Assembly (NCBI RefSeq): GCF_012726265.1
Contig: NZ_JAASAG010000007.1
Span: forward strand, 1 to 64,000
DNA length: 64,000 nt
Origin: Streptomyces sp. HNM0575
GTDB taxonomy: Bacteria; Actinomycetota; Actinomycetes; Streptomycetales; Streptomycetaceae
Direction of reading: 5' to 3'
In this document: in pieces, positions 24,479 through 31,728 of the stretch
Layout of the letters: every line of letters starts with the position of its first letter
Numbering within the stretch: position 1 is the first letter of the stretch
Notes under the pieces: model-generated
What the model saw: only the letters and a program-made list of their open reading frames with translations
The model's database searches: none
What the model was told of the DNA's origin: nothing
Program-made: the position numbers and the translations under genes

Positions 24479-25552
24479 ATGCCGGCCGTCACGGCGGACA
24501 CCCTCGCCCTGCCCCGCATCCCGTCGCCCGCCGCGGAGGGCACCCGGTGGCGGGGCGTCGCCAAGACCGTCACCGCGCGCCGCCAGTTCGAAGGCGAAGG
24601 CTTCGAAGTCCGGCGCCCCTTCCCGGGGATGGACCTCACGGCCACGGATCCGTTCCTGCTGCTGGACCACCTCGGAGCCGTCGAGTACGGACCGGGCGAG
24701 GCCAAGGGCGCACCGTGGCACCCGCACCGCGGTTTCGAGACGGTGACGTACATGCTCGACGGCGCCTTCGAGCACACCGACTCCACTGGCGGCGGCGGTC
24801 TGATCACCGAGGGCGCCACCCAGTGGATGACCGCGGGCGCCGGAGTGCTCCACTCCGAGCTGCCGCCGCAGGACTTCGTCGCCAAGGGCGGCCTGTTCCA
24901 CGGAGTCCAGCTCTGGGTCAACCTGCCCAAGGCGCTGAAGTGGACCCCGGCCCAGTACCAGGACATCACCGCCGGGCAGACGGTTCTGCTCTCCAGCGAG
25001 GACGGCGGCAGCCTGCTGCGGCTCATCGCGGGCGATCTCGCCGGACACCAGGGCCCCGGCGTGACCCGCACCCCCATCACGTACGTGCACGCCACCGTCA
25101 GTCCCGGTGCGCGGCTCGCCCTGCCGTGGCCCGAGGACTTCAACGCGCTGGTGTACGTGCTGGCCGGGCGCGGCACCGTCGGCACCGAGCGGCGGCCGCT
25201 GGCCGAGGGGCAGCTCGCGGTACTCGGGCCCGGCGAGGCGCTGACCTTGCAGGCCGCCGACGGCCAGGACTACAACGGCAGCCGCGGCGGCTGGGAGGTA
25301 CTGCTGCTGGGCGGACTGCCTATCCGCGAACCGGTCGCCCGCTACGGCCCGTTCGTGATGAACACCAAGGCGGAGATCATCCAGGCGGTCGAGGACTTCC
25401 AGAACGGGCGGCTCGGCACCAGCGCACCCCGTGCACGGCCGCTGCCCCACCGCACCGCCGGCGATACGCCGCTGGACGGCGGGAGCGACGGCCGCGGGAC
25501 CGGTGGCGGGACCGAAGGCGGCGGCACCGACCGCGGCGGGACCGACGGTTGA
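24479..25552 (+). CDS. pirin family protein
   Basis: A 357-residue bicupin of the pirin family. The N-terminal cupin carries the metal site GAPWHPHRGFETVTYML and HSELPP; FHGVQLWVNLPKALKW and PFVMNTKAEIIQAVEDFQNGRLG are family landmarks. Pirins can act as quercetin-type dioxygenases or metabolic modulators. ATG at 24479 has AGGAGG six bases upstream. The last 50 residues are a Gly/Thr/Asp repeat tail beyond the normal fold. The gene ends at TGA inside the palindrome TGATCA that also supplies the stop of the convergent FAD gene. Confidence 0.93.
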   Translation: MPAVTADTLALPRIPSPAAEGTRWRGVAKTVTARRQFEGEGFEVRRPFPGMDLTATDPFLLLDHLGAVEYGPGEAKGAPWHPHRGFETVTYMLDGAFEHTDSTGGGGLITEGATQWMTAGAGVLHSELPPQDFVAKGGLFHGVQLWVNLPKALKWTPAQYQDITAGQTVLLSSEDGGSLLRLIAGDLAGHQGPGVTRTPITYVHATVSPGARLALPWPEDFNALVYVLAGRGTVGTERRPLAEGQLAVLGPGEALTLQAADGQDYNGSRGGWEVLLLGGLPIREPVARYGPFVMNTKAEIIQAVEDFQNGRLGTSAPRARPLPHRTAGDTPLDGGSDGRGTGGGTEGGGTDRGGTDG

Positions 25553-27097
25553 TCACGCCGCGGTGCTGAACGGCCGGTCCCCTTCCGGCACCGGCAGCCC
25601 GAAGTCGCGCAGCACCTCGTGCGCCGCCCGCCGTCCCGAGACGAGCGCGCCCTGCGCCGTACTGGTGTCGCGGTGCTCCCCGCACACGTAGAGACCGGAG
25701 AGCACCCGCACCGGGCGGCGCAGATCGTGCGGCGGCGGCATGGCCGGAACCGCCTGCGGATCGTGGTGCGCGGCGAGCAGGCTCCAGCGCCCGGACGGTA
25801 CGCCGTGCAGCGAGGCCAGTTGCGTACGGGCCGCCGCGTCCAGCGCCGCCACGGGCTCCGCGGCCGCCGCGCCCAGCACCACCGAGGTCACCAGGCTCGC
25901 GCGTCCGGGACGCGCACGTACCGGATCGACCGCCGAGGCCGCCCACGAGTGCGACACCGGCCCGTGCCTCGCCGCGTCGCCGTCGACGAGCAGCGAGGGC
26001 GGCAGCGGCGACGTCCCGTCGACGGCGTGGTGCAGCACGGTCACAGGGTGGAAGTCCGGCACCCGCAGCCCGGGCAGCAGCTCGCCCGCGTCGGCGGCGT
26101 TGGTGGCGACGACGACGGCACGGCACGCGAGGGTGCCGTGGTCGCGGGTGGTCACGGAGTTCGTGGTGACGGACAGGGCCGTGACGTCCGTACGTATGGT
26201 CCCCTCGGGCAGCGCCGCCGCCAGCAGCTCCGGAACGGTCGCCATGCCGCCCGCGGGAAGGCAGCAGCCGCCCCGTACGAAACCGCGCAGCGTCAGGTCG
26301 GCGACCCGGCTGGAAGTCGTCAGTGCGGGATCGGAGAGCAGCGCGGACAGCAGCGGGCGCACCAGCGACCCGACGGTGCGGGTGGGCAGGCCGCGCGCCG
26401 ACAGGGCCTGGGCGGCGGGGAGTTCGGTACGGGAGAGCAGCCGGTCGGAGGGGACCGCTGCGAAGCGTGCGAGGGCGCCGCGCAGCCGTGCGTGGTCGAG
26501 GGCGCCGGCCCTGCCGTGGCCCTGGCGGGACATGCCCCAACTGGCGCGGCTGCGGGCGCCGGTGAGGGCGCGTGCGGTGGTGAGTGCGCCCCTGGTGCGC
26601 CGCTCGGTGCGCTCGATGCGGCCGGTGCGCTCGGTGCGTGCGGTGCGCCCGGTACGCGCGCCGTCCTCGGTCTCCGCGCGTTGCACCGCCGTCCTCGGCA
26701 CGTCCTGCGGCACGTCACCGCGTCTCGGCGCGAGGCCCAGCGGGAGACGCCCCACGGTGCGGCGCAGATCGCCTATCCGGTGCGTACGCCCGCCGGCGCG
26801 CAGCAGGGCGCCCGGAGCGAAGGGGCGCAGCTCCAGCGCGGCGAGCGCGGGCAGCCGCCGGAACTCCGGCCAGTCCGGGCACAGCAACCGCCCGCAGCGG
26901 TCCAGCAGATAGCCGTCGACGCTCTCCGTGCTCATCCGGCCGCCCACCCGGGAGGCCGTCTCCAGCACCGTGACGTGCAGTCCCGCGTCCGAGAGATGGT
27001 TCGCGGCCGCGAGGCCCGCGAGGCCCGCCCCGATGACGACGACATCGGCGTCGGGGGTCCGTGTGCGGCCGGAGGGTGCTGTCTCGCTGGAGCGCAC
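25553..27097 (-). CDS. FAD-dependent oxidoreductase (amine oxidase / phytoene desaturase-like)
   Basis: A 514-residue flavoprotein. DVVVIGAGLAGLAAANHLSDAG is the dinucleotide-binding start, followed by VTVLETASRVGGRM, the GG motif of the amine oxidase/desaturase superfamily; GGMATVPELLAAAL and the C-terminal GLYVCGEHRDTSTAQGALVSGRRAA (second FAD segment) complete it. Substrate unknown. A low-complexity Arg/Thr insertion (TGRTARTERTGRIER...) of about 40 residues interrupts the region near residues 150-200. The GTG start at 27097 has GGGAGG five bases upstream. It converges on pirin with no spacer. Confidence 0.88.
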   Translation of the reverse strand: MRSSETAPSGRTRTPDADVVVIGAGLAGLAAANHLSDAGLHVTVLETASRVGGRMSTESVDGYLLDRCGRLLCPDWPEFRRLPALAALELRPFAPGALLRAGGRTHRIGDLRRTVGRLPLGLAPRRGDVPQDVPRTAVQRAETEDGARTGRTARTERTGRIERTERRTRGALTTARALTGARSRASWGMSRQGHGRAGALDHARLRGALARFAAVPSDRLLSRTELPAAQALSARGLPTRTVGSLVRPLLSALLSDPALTTSSRVADLTLRGFVRGGCCLPAGGMATVPELLAAALPEGTIRTDVTALSVTTNSVTTRDHGTLACRAVVVATNAADAGELLPGLRVPDFHPVTVLHHAVDGTSPLPPSLLVDGDAARHGPVSHSWAASAVDPVRARPGRASLVTSVVLGAAAAEPVAALDAAARTQLASLHGVPSGRWSLLAAHHDPQAVPAMPPPHDLRRPVRVLSGLYVCGEHRDTSTAQGALVSGRRAAHEVLRDFGLPVPEGDRPFSTAA

Positions 27098-27422
27098 GTT
27101 GCCTCCCGTGGTCGGCGCGCGGTGCGGGGCCGTCCTGCTTCCGTGCTGTGCGCGCAGAGCCTTCGCAGCACGTCCGCAGTGCTCGGGGCGGACCATCTGC
27201 GCAGTGCCTGCGTCTGCTTGCGTACTGCCCGGACCGGCGCTGGTGAACCGTGAGTATCCGGACTCTACGCAGCCGCCCCGTCGCGGTCAGTGGCACACGG
27301 GCAGAGCACGGGCGCACAGCGGTCGCACACCGCTTCCATCAGGCCACCGGCACGGTCCGCGGCCCGTTCGGCGGCGGCGCGGCGCCCCGGGACGGGCTCG
27401 GGCGGACGCGCAGGCCGTGCCG
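27098..27422. other. 325-base spacer, nothing recognised
   Basis: The spacer lies between the FAD oxidoreductase start and the TIGR01777 epimerase stop, both on the minus strand. It should contain the promoter of the FAD gene, but no clear hexamers, hairpins or repeats were found. Confidence 0.4.
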
Positions 27423-28364
27423 TCAGCGCAGTGCGGCGCGTACCGCGTCTTCGATGCCGGGAAACGCGAAGCCGAACCCCGAATCGAGCAGCCGCTTCGG
27501 CACCACGCGCTGGCTGCCCAGCACGTCCTTGGAGAAGTCGCCCAGAGCGGCCCGCAGCACCGGCGCCGGCACCGGCAGCACGGCCGGGCGGTGCAGTACG
27601 CGTCCCATCGCGGCCGTGGCCTCACGGTTGGTGACGGGCTCGGGCGCGGTCAGGTTGAACGGGCCCGACAGATCGTCCCGGTCCAGCAGATGACGCAGCG
27701 CGGCGATGTGGTCGTGCAGCGCGATATGGCTCCAGAACTGGCGGCCGCTTCCCATGCGGCCCCCGACGCCCGCCTTGAAGATGCGGAACAGCGGCCCCCA
27801 CGCGCCGCCCTCGCGGGCCACGACCAGACCGGTACGGGCGAAGACGGTGCGGATCCCGGCCTCCTGCGCCGCCGCGGCCGCCTCCTCCCACTCGACGCAG
27901 ACGTTCGCGAGGAAGTCGTCGCCGGGCGGCGCGCTCTCGTCGACGGCACGGTCGCCGGTGTCGCCGTAGTAGCCGACGGCGGTGCCGACGATCAGCGTGC
28001 GCGGCGGGTCGTCGAGCGAGGCCAGCGCGTCGGCGACGGTGGCTGTCCCCAGCACCCGGCTGTCGCGGATCTCCTTCTTGTACGCCGGAGTCCAGCGCCG
28101 GTCGCCGACTCCCGCGCCCGCGAGGTGGACGACGGCGTCGCAGCCGGCGAGGCCGCCGGCCTCCACCCAGTGCCCCTTGGGGTCCCACATGACCTCCGAC
28201 GGCGGGGGGCCGCCGGGTGCCGTGGCGCGCCCCGCGTTCTCGTAGCGCCGTGCGTCCTGTGAGGAACGCCGCCGCAGCCGGACGATGTCGTGCCCGTCCG
28301 CACGGAGCGAGCGGCAGAGAGCCGTGCCGATGAGGCCGGTGGAACCGGTGACCGCGATACGCAT
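27423..28364 (-). CDS. TIGR01777 family NAD-dependent epimerase/dehydratase
   Basis: A 313-residue extended SDR of the YfcH/TIGR01777 family. RIAVTGSTGLIGTALCRSLRADGH is the cofactor loop; GCDAVVHLAGAGVGDRRW, IVGTAVGYYGDTGD and VCVEWEEAA are family-specific; the C-terminus has the DUF1731 block PVPAPVLRAALGDFSKDVLGSQRVVPKRLLDSGF. Role: probable nucleotide-sugar-like or cell-division-related oxidoreductase, not established. ATG at 28364 has AGGA eight bases upstream. Confidence 0.93.
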   Translation of the reverse strand: MRIAVTGSTGLIGTALCRSLRADGHDIVRLRRRSSQDARRYENAGRATAPGGPPPSEVMWDPKGHWVEAGGLAGCDAVVHLAGAGVGDRRWTPAYKKEIRDSRVLGTATVADALASLDDPPRTLIVGTAVGYYGDTGDRAVDESAPPGDDFLANVCVEWEEAAAAAQEAGIRTVFARTGLVVAREGGAWGPLFRIFKAGVGGRMGSGRQFWSHIALHDHIAALRHLLDRDDLSGPFNLTAPEPVTNREATAAMGRVLHRPAVLPVPAPVLRAALGDFSKDVLGSQRVVPKRLLDSGFGFAFPGIEDAVRAALR

Positions 28365-28531
28365 GAGGTCATCCTGCCGTCTGCGCCCGCTGCGCTGAAG
28401 CGCCGCGCACCGCACGGATGTTGAGACGGGGCTCCTCCGGGGGTTCCGCGGCGCGGTCACGGGGACATCCGCCCCCTCCGGCTTGCGCTCCCGGCCCCCG
28501 TCCACGCCAGGGACATACCGGTGCGCGCGGC

Positions 28532-29050
28532 CTAGCCGCGGAAGCGGTCCCAGAGCTTGGGCAGGCGTTCGGCGAGGGCGGTGTCGTCCTCCAGGTTGAG
28601 GGAGACGCCGGTCGGATCCTCGGGCGGCTCGGGCAGGCCGAGGTCGGGCATGACGATGCCCGTCAACTGCTCGTACGCCTCGTCGGCGGCGTAGCCGAGG
28701 TCCTCCGCGTCGCCGTCCAGTTCCTCGTCGAAGCCCTCCAGCACGTCGGCGAGGGAGTCCGCGTCGTGCGCGGCGCTCTCGAAGACGTGCCGCCCCTGGC
28801 CGATGAGCCAGCAGCGGAAGGCGTCGAAGGCGTCGTCGCTCACTCCGTCCAGCAGGATCCAGGCGGCGGCCCACAAGTCCCACTGGCTGGCGCGGTTGTA
28901 GCGCGACTCGAAGTGCCGGGCGAAGAACATCACGGCGTCCGGATCGAGCCGCGTCAGCCTCTCGATGAGCAGGTCTGCCTGCTCCTCGGGGTCGCCCTCG
29001 GCGTCCTCGCGGGTCGAATCGATCAGCGCCCAGAACTCGGTCTCGTCCAT
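28532..29050 (-). CDS. DUF4240 domain protein
   Basis: A 172-residue acidic protein with the DUF4240 pattern MDETEFWALIDSTR, LIERLTRLDPDAVMFFARHFESRYNRA, WDLWAAAWIL and GCSDDAFDAFRCWLIGQG-like segments. The family often appears next to immunity or toxin genes but is also a common Streptomyces singleton; no function is assigned. ATG at 29050 follows in-frame GTGs at 29053 and 29059 that could also start it; SD is weak. It is divergent from the following SDR gene. Confidence 0.85.
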   Translation of the reverse strand: MDETEFWALIDSTREDAEGDPEEQADLLIERLTRLDPDAVMFFARHFESRYNRASQWDLWAAAWILLDGVSDDAFDAFRCWLIGQGRHVFESAAHDADSLADVLEGFDEELDGDAEDLGYAADEAYEQLTGIVMPDLGLPEPPEDPTGVSLNLEDDTALAERLPKLWDRFRG

Positions 29051-29281
29051 CACGAACACAGCATCCGCCTCTTACCCGCCAGACGCACGCGGACTCCCCC
29101 TGATGCCGCCTTGTCGTTACCGGGGCGCGTCAAGGTCTCAATGTGCGGTTGTTGTGACCATCCCATGTGACGCCCGTAATGAGGTGCCGCGGAGAGAGCC
29201 GGAAAGCCCGACAGGGGATGTCCGGTTTCCGTGCGAGCGTGCTGTGCGCAGCGGTCGCCGAGGCACGAGGGAGGACGAACG

Positions 29282-30235
29282 GTGAGTACGGCACGGGCCC
29301 TGGCGGGCAAGGTCGCGCTGGTCGCGGGCGCCACGCGCGGAGCGGGCCGGGCGATGGCCGTGGAGCTGGGAAGAGCGGGCGCGACCGTCTACGCGACGGG
29401 CCGCACCACCCGCGAGCACGTCAGCGAGGTGGGCCGCGCGACCGAGACCGTCGAGGGCACGGCGGAGCTGGTCGACGAGGCCGGCGGAACGGGCGTCGCG
29501 GTGCCCACCGACCATCTGGAGCCCGGGCAGGTGCGGGCGCTGGTGGAGCGCATCGACGAGGAGCAGGGCCGCCTGGACGTCCTCGTCAACGACCTCTGGG
29601 GCGGCGACCGCCACGTCCAGTGGGACAAGAGGATGTGGGAGCACGACCTCCAGGAGGGCCTGCGCGTTCTGCGGCTCGGCATGGAGTCCCACATCGTCAC
29701 GAGCCGCTATGCGATCCCGCTGCTCATCCGCCGGCGCGGCGGCCTCGTCGTCGAAGTCACCGACGGCACCGCGGAGTTCAACACCCGCTACCGCAAGCCC
29801 TTCTACTACGACCTCGCCAAGAGCGCCCCCATCAGGATGACGCTGGGCCTGTCCGAGGAGCTGCCGGAGTACGGAGCGACCGCCGTCTGCCTCACACCGG
29901 GCTGGCTGCGCTCGGAGTTCATGCTCGACACGGCGTTCAAGGTGACGGAGGAGAACTGGCGCGACGGCTGCGAGCAGAACCCGCACTTCGCGATCTCCGA
30001 GTCGCCGGTCTTCGTCGGGCGGGCCGTGGCGGCGCTGGCCTGCGCCCCCGACGTGGCGCGTTTCTGGGGGTACCGCCCGGGCCGCAGGCCCAGGGGGAGG
30101 TGTTCGCTCTCCAGCGGCGGTCTCGCCCAGGAGTACGGCTTCACCGACGTGGACGGCTCAGCGCCCGACGCCTGGCGCTACATCGCGGAGGTCGAGCAGG
30201 CGGGCAGGCCCGCCGACGTCACCGGCTACCGCTGA
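29282..30235 (+). CDS. SDR family oxidoreductase
   Basis: A 317-residue short-chain dehydrogenase. KVALVAGATRGAGRAMAVELGRAGA is the NADP-binding loop, VYATGRTTRE the cofactor specificity strand, LDVLVNDLWGGD replaces the usual NAAG, and the active region reads VVEVTDGTAEFNTRY...PFYYDLAK (Tyr-x3-Lys). GTG start at 29282 has GGAGG eight bases upstream. Around residues 262-274 the sequence GYRPGRRPRGRCSL is encoded by a palindromic repeat element (30065-30101) also present in the WYL gene next door, an in-frame insertion in what should be the C-terminal segment. Confidence 0.9.
   Translation: MSTARALAGKVALVAGATRGAGRAMAVELGRAGATVYATGRTTREHVSEVGRATETVEGTAELVDEAGGTGVAVPTDHLEPGQVRALVERIDEEQGRLDVLVNDLWGGDRHVQWDKRMWEHDLQEGLRVLRLGMESHIVTSRYAIPLLIRRRGGLVVEVTDGTAEFNTRYRKPFYYDLAKSAPIRMTLGLSEELPEYGATAVCLTPGWLRSEFMLDTAFKVTEENWRDGCEQNPHFAISESPVFVGRAVAALACAPDVARFWGYRPGRRPRGRCSLSSGGLAQEYGFTDVDGSAPDAWRYIAEVEQAGRPADVTGYR
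30065..30101 (+). repeat. palindromic element copy 1, in frame in the SDR gene
   Basis: TGGGGGTACC, a CCCGGGCC-GCA-GGCCC hairpin core and AGGGGGAGG form a 37-base palindrome-like block. It matches the block at 30945-30981 on the opposite strand apart from one inserted base and one substitution. Elements with a GGGGGTACC...GGGGGAGG frame recur in Streptomyces genomes. Confidence 0.8.
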
Positions 30236-30269
30236 CTCCGCTGCCCCCACGTATGACGGGCGGCGCGGA

Positions 30270-31478
30270 TCACGGTCCGTGGGAGGCCGCCCGTTCCTCG
30301 TACAGGGCCGCCATGCGGACGGCCGTCTCCCGGAAGCGGGCGCGCAGTTCGGGCGGCTCCAGCACTTCGCACTCGCCGCCCAGCGCGAGGAGTTGGCTGT
30401 GTGCGACCTCCAGTGACTCCACGGCGAGGGTGACCGTGACGCTGCGGCCGGGGTGGGAACGGGCACCGGCGTAAGAGTCCGCGCCGGGGTCGGCGTCCGC
30501 CTCGGCGCCGGTGCGGGGGACCGGCACATGACCTGTTTCGTGCGCGGGTTCGTGACCTGGTTCGTGGGCCGTCCCGTGGCCCGGCTCGTGGCGGTGCGTC
30601 CCGCTGCCCCCGTGCGCCTGCGGTGGCGAGTGCGGTGCGTGCCCCGCCGCCGCCAGAGCCTCCTCCGCTGCCCTGCGGTCGGTGACGTGGCGCAGCCTCC
30701 GCGCCCCGGCCGCCGACAGCCGCAGCACCACCTCGTCCCGGAGGATCGACCGCGCGAACGCCGAGGAGCGCTCGTCCCAGAAGCCGGGGAGGTCGAACTC
30801 CTCGTCCCGTACGAAGCGTTGGCCCGTCTCCTCCACGCCCATGACCCTGTCCACGCGGTACACGCGGAGGTCGCCGCCCCCGGCAACCCGGGCCGCCAAG
30901 TACCAGACGCCCGCCTTGAGCACGAGCCCGTACGGCTCCAGCTCCCTCCCCCTGGGCCTTGCGGCCCGGGAGGTACCCCCAACCTCGTCCCCCCGGCGCC
31001 GATAGCACATCCGCACCACGCGGTCGTCCCATACCGCCTCCGCGAGCGCGGGCAGCTGCTTCGGCGGCTCCTCGGGCGGCTTCCACCAGCCCGGAGCGTC
31101 GAGATGGAAGCGCTGCGCCGCCGAAAGGTGCGCGTCGCTCAGCTCGGGAAGCAGCGCGGCCGACACCTTCAGCCGTGCCGCGGACGCCGCGTCCGCCAGG
31201 CCCATGTCCCGCAGCGCGCACGGCACTCCGGACAGGAACAGCGCCTCGGCCTCGCTGCGCCCGATGCCGGTCAGGCGCGTGCGGTAGCCGCCGACGAGCC
31301 GGTAGCCGCCGCTGCGCCCCCGGTCCGCGTACACGGGGACACCGGCCTCGGACAGCGCGAGCACGTCGCGGGAGACCGTACGTTCGGAGACCTCCAGCTC
31401 CGCGGCGAGTTCGGCGCCGGTCATGGCACGCCGAGTCTGGAGCAGAAGCACCATCTTGATCAGCCGGGCCGCACGCAT
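30270..31478 (-). CDS. WYL-domain transcriptional regulator (DeoR/HTH_11 type)
   Basis: A 402-residue regulator: HTH_11 near residues 1-60 (RAARLIKMVLLLQTRRAMT, SERTVSRDVLALSEAGVPVYADRG), a linker GGYRLVGGYRTRLTG, a WYL domain (PYGLVLKAGVWYLAARV) and a WCX C-terminal domain (VTVTLAVESLEVAHSQLLALGGE). Such proteins sense nucleotides or other small ligands and repress or activate nearby genes. Two unusual insertions: residues about 166-179 (GGTSRAARPRGREL) come from the palindromic element, and a His-rich HEPGH repeat segment of ~40 residues splits the WYL-WCX region. ATG at 31478 has no obvious SD. The gene converges on the SDR. Confidence 0.9.
   Translation of the reverse strand: MRAARLIKMVLLLQTRRAMTGAELAAELEVSERTVSRDVLALSEAGVPVYADRGRSGGYRLVGGYRTRLTGIGRSEAEALFLSGVPCALRDMGLADAASAARLKVSAALLPELSDAHLSAAQRFHLDAPGWWKPPEEPPKQLPALAEAVWDDRVVRMCYRRRGDEVGGTSRAARPRGRELEPYGLVLKAGVWYLAARVAGGGDLRVYRVDRVMGVEETGQRFVRDEEFDLPGFWDERSSAFARSILRDEVVLRLSAAGARRLRHVTDRRAAEEALAAAGHAPHSPPQAHGGSGTHRHEPGHGTAHEPGHEPAHETGHVPVPRTGAEADADPGADSYAGARSHPGRSVTVTLAVESLEVAHSQLLALGGECEVLEPPELRARFRETAVRMAALYEERAASHGP
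30945..30981 (-). repeat. palindromic element copy 2, in frame in the WYL gene
   Basis: On the minus strand the block reads GGGGGTACCTCCC-GGGCC-GCAA-GGCCC-AGGGGGAGG, the partner of the copy at 30065-30101. In both genes it points the same way as translation, yet the extra base means the two copies are read in different frames after the loop. Confidence 0.8.
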
Positions 31479-31594
31479 GGCAGCATTCTGCGCCGCGCGG
31501 GTACGCCGGTGAACCGCTGGGGCGGCAGGTCCCCGCAGCCGGAGGCCGCAGGGCGGCGGGGACCTGCCGCAGGCCCGGCGAGGCAGTGAGCCCG

Positions 31595-31719
31595 CCGGGC
31601 CGGTCCTTGAACGCGCCCGCTCAGCCCGGTCCTTGAGCCCGGTCCTTGAGCCCGGCCCGTCAGCCGGGACCGTACGAGCCCGGTCCGCCAACCGGGACCG
31701 TACGAGCCCGGTCCGTCAG
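31595..31719. repeat. degenerate direct repeats downstream of aceE
   Basis: GAGCCCGGTCC and its variants occur five to six times, with two longer units of the form CGGGACCGTACGAGCCCGGTCC, filling the spacer between the WYL start and the aceE stop and ending about ten bases from the stop codon. Confidence 0.65.
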
Positions 31720-31728
31720 GGCCGGTGC

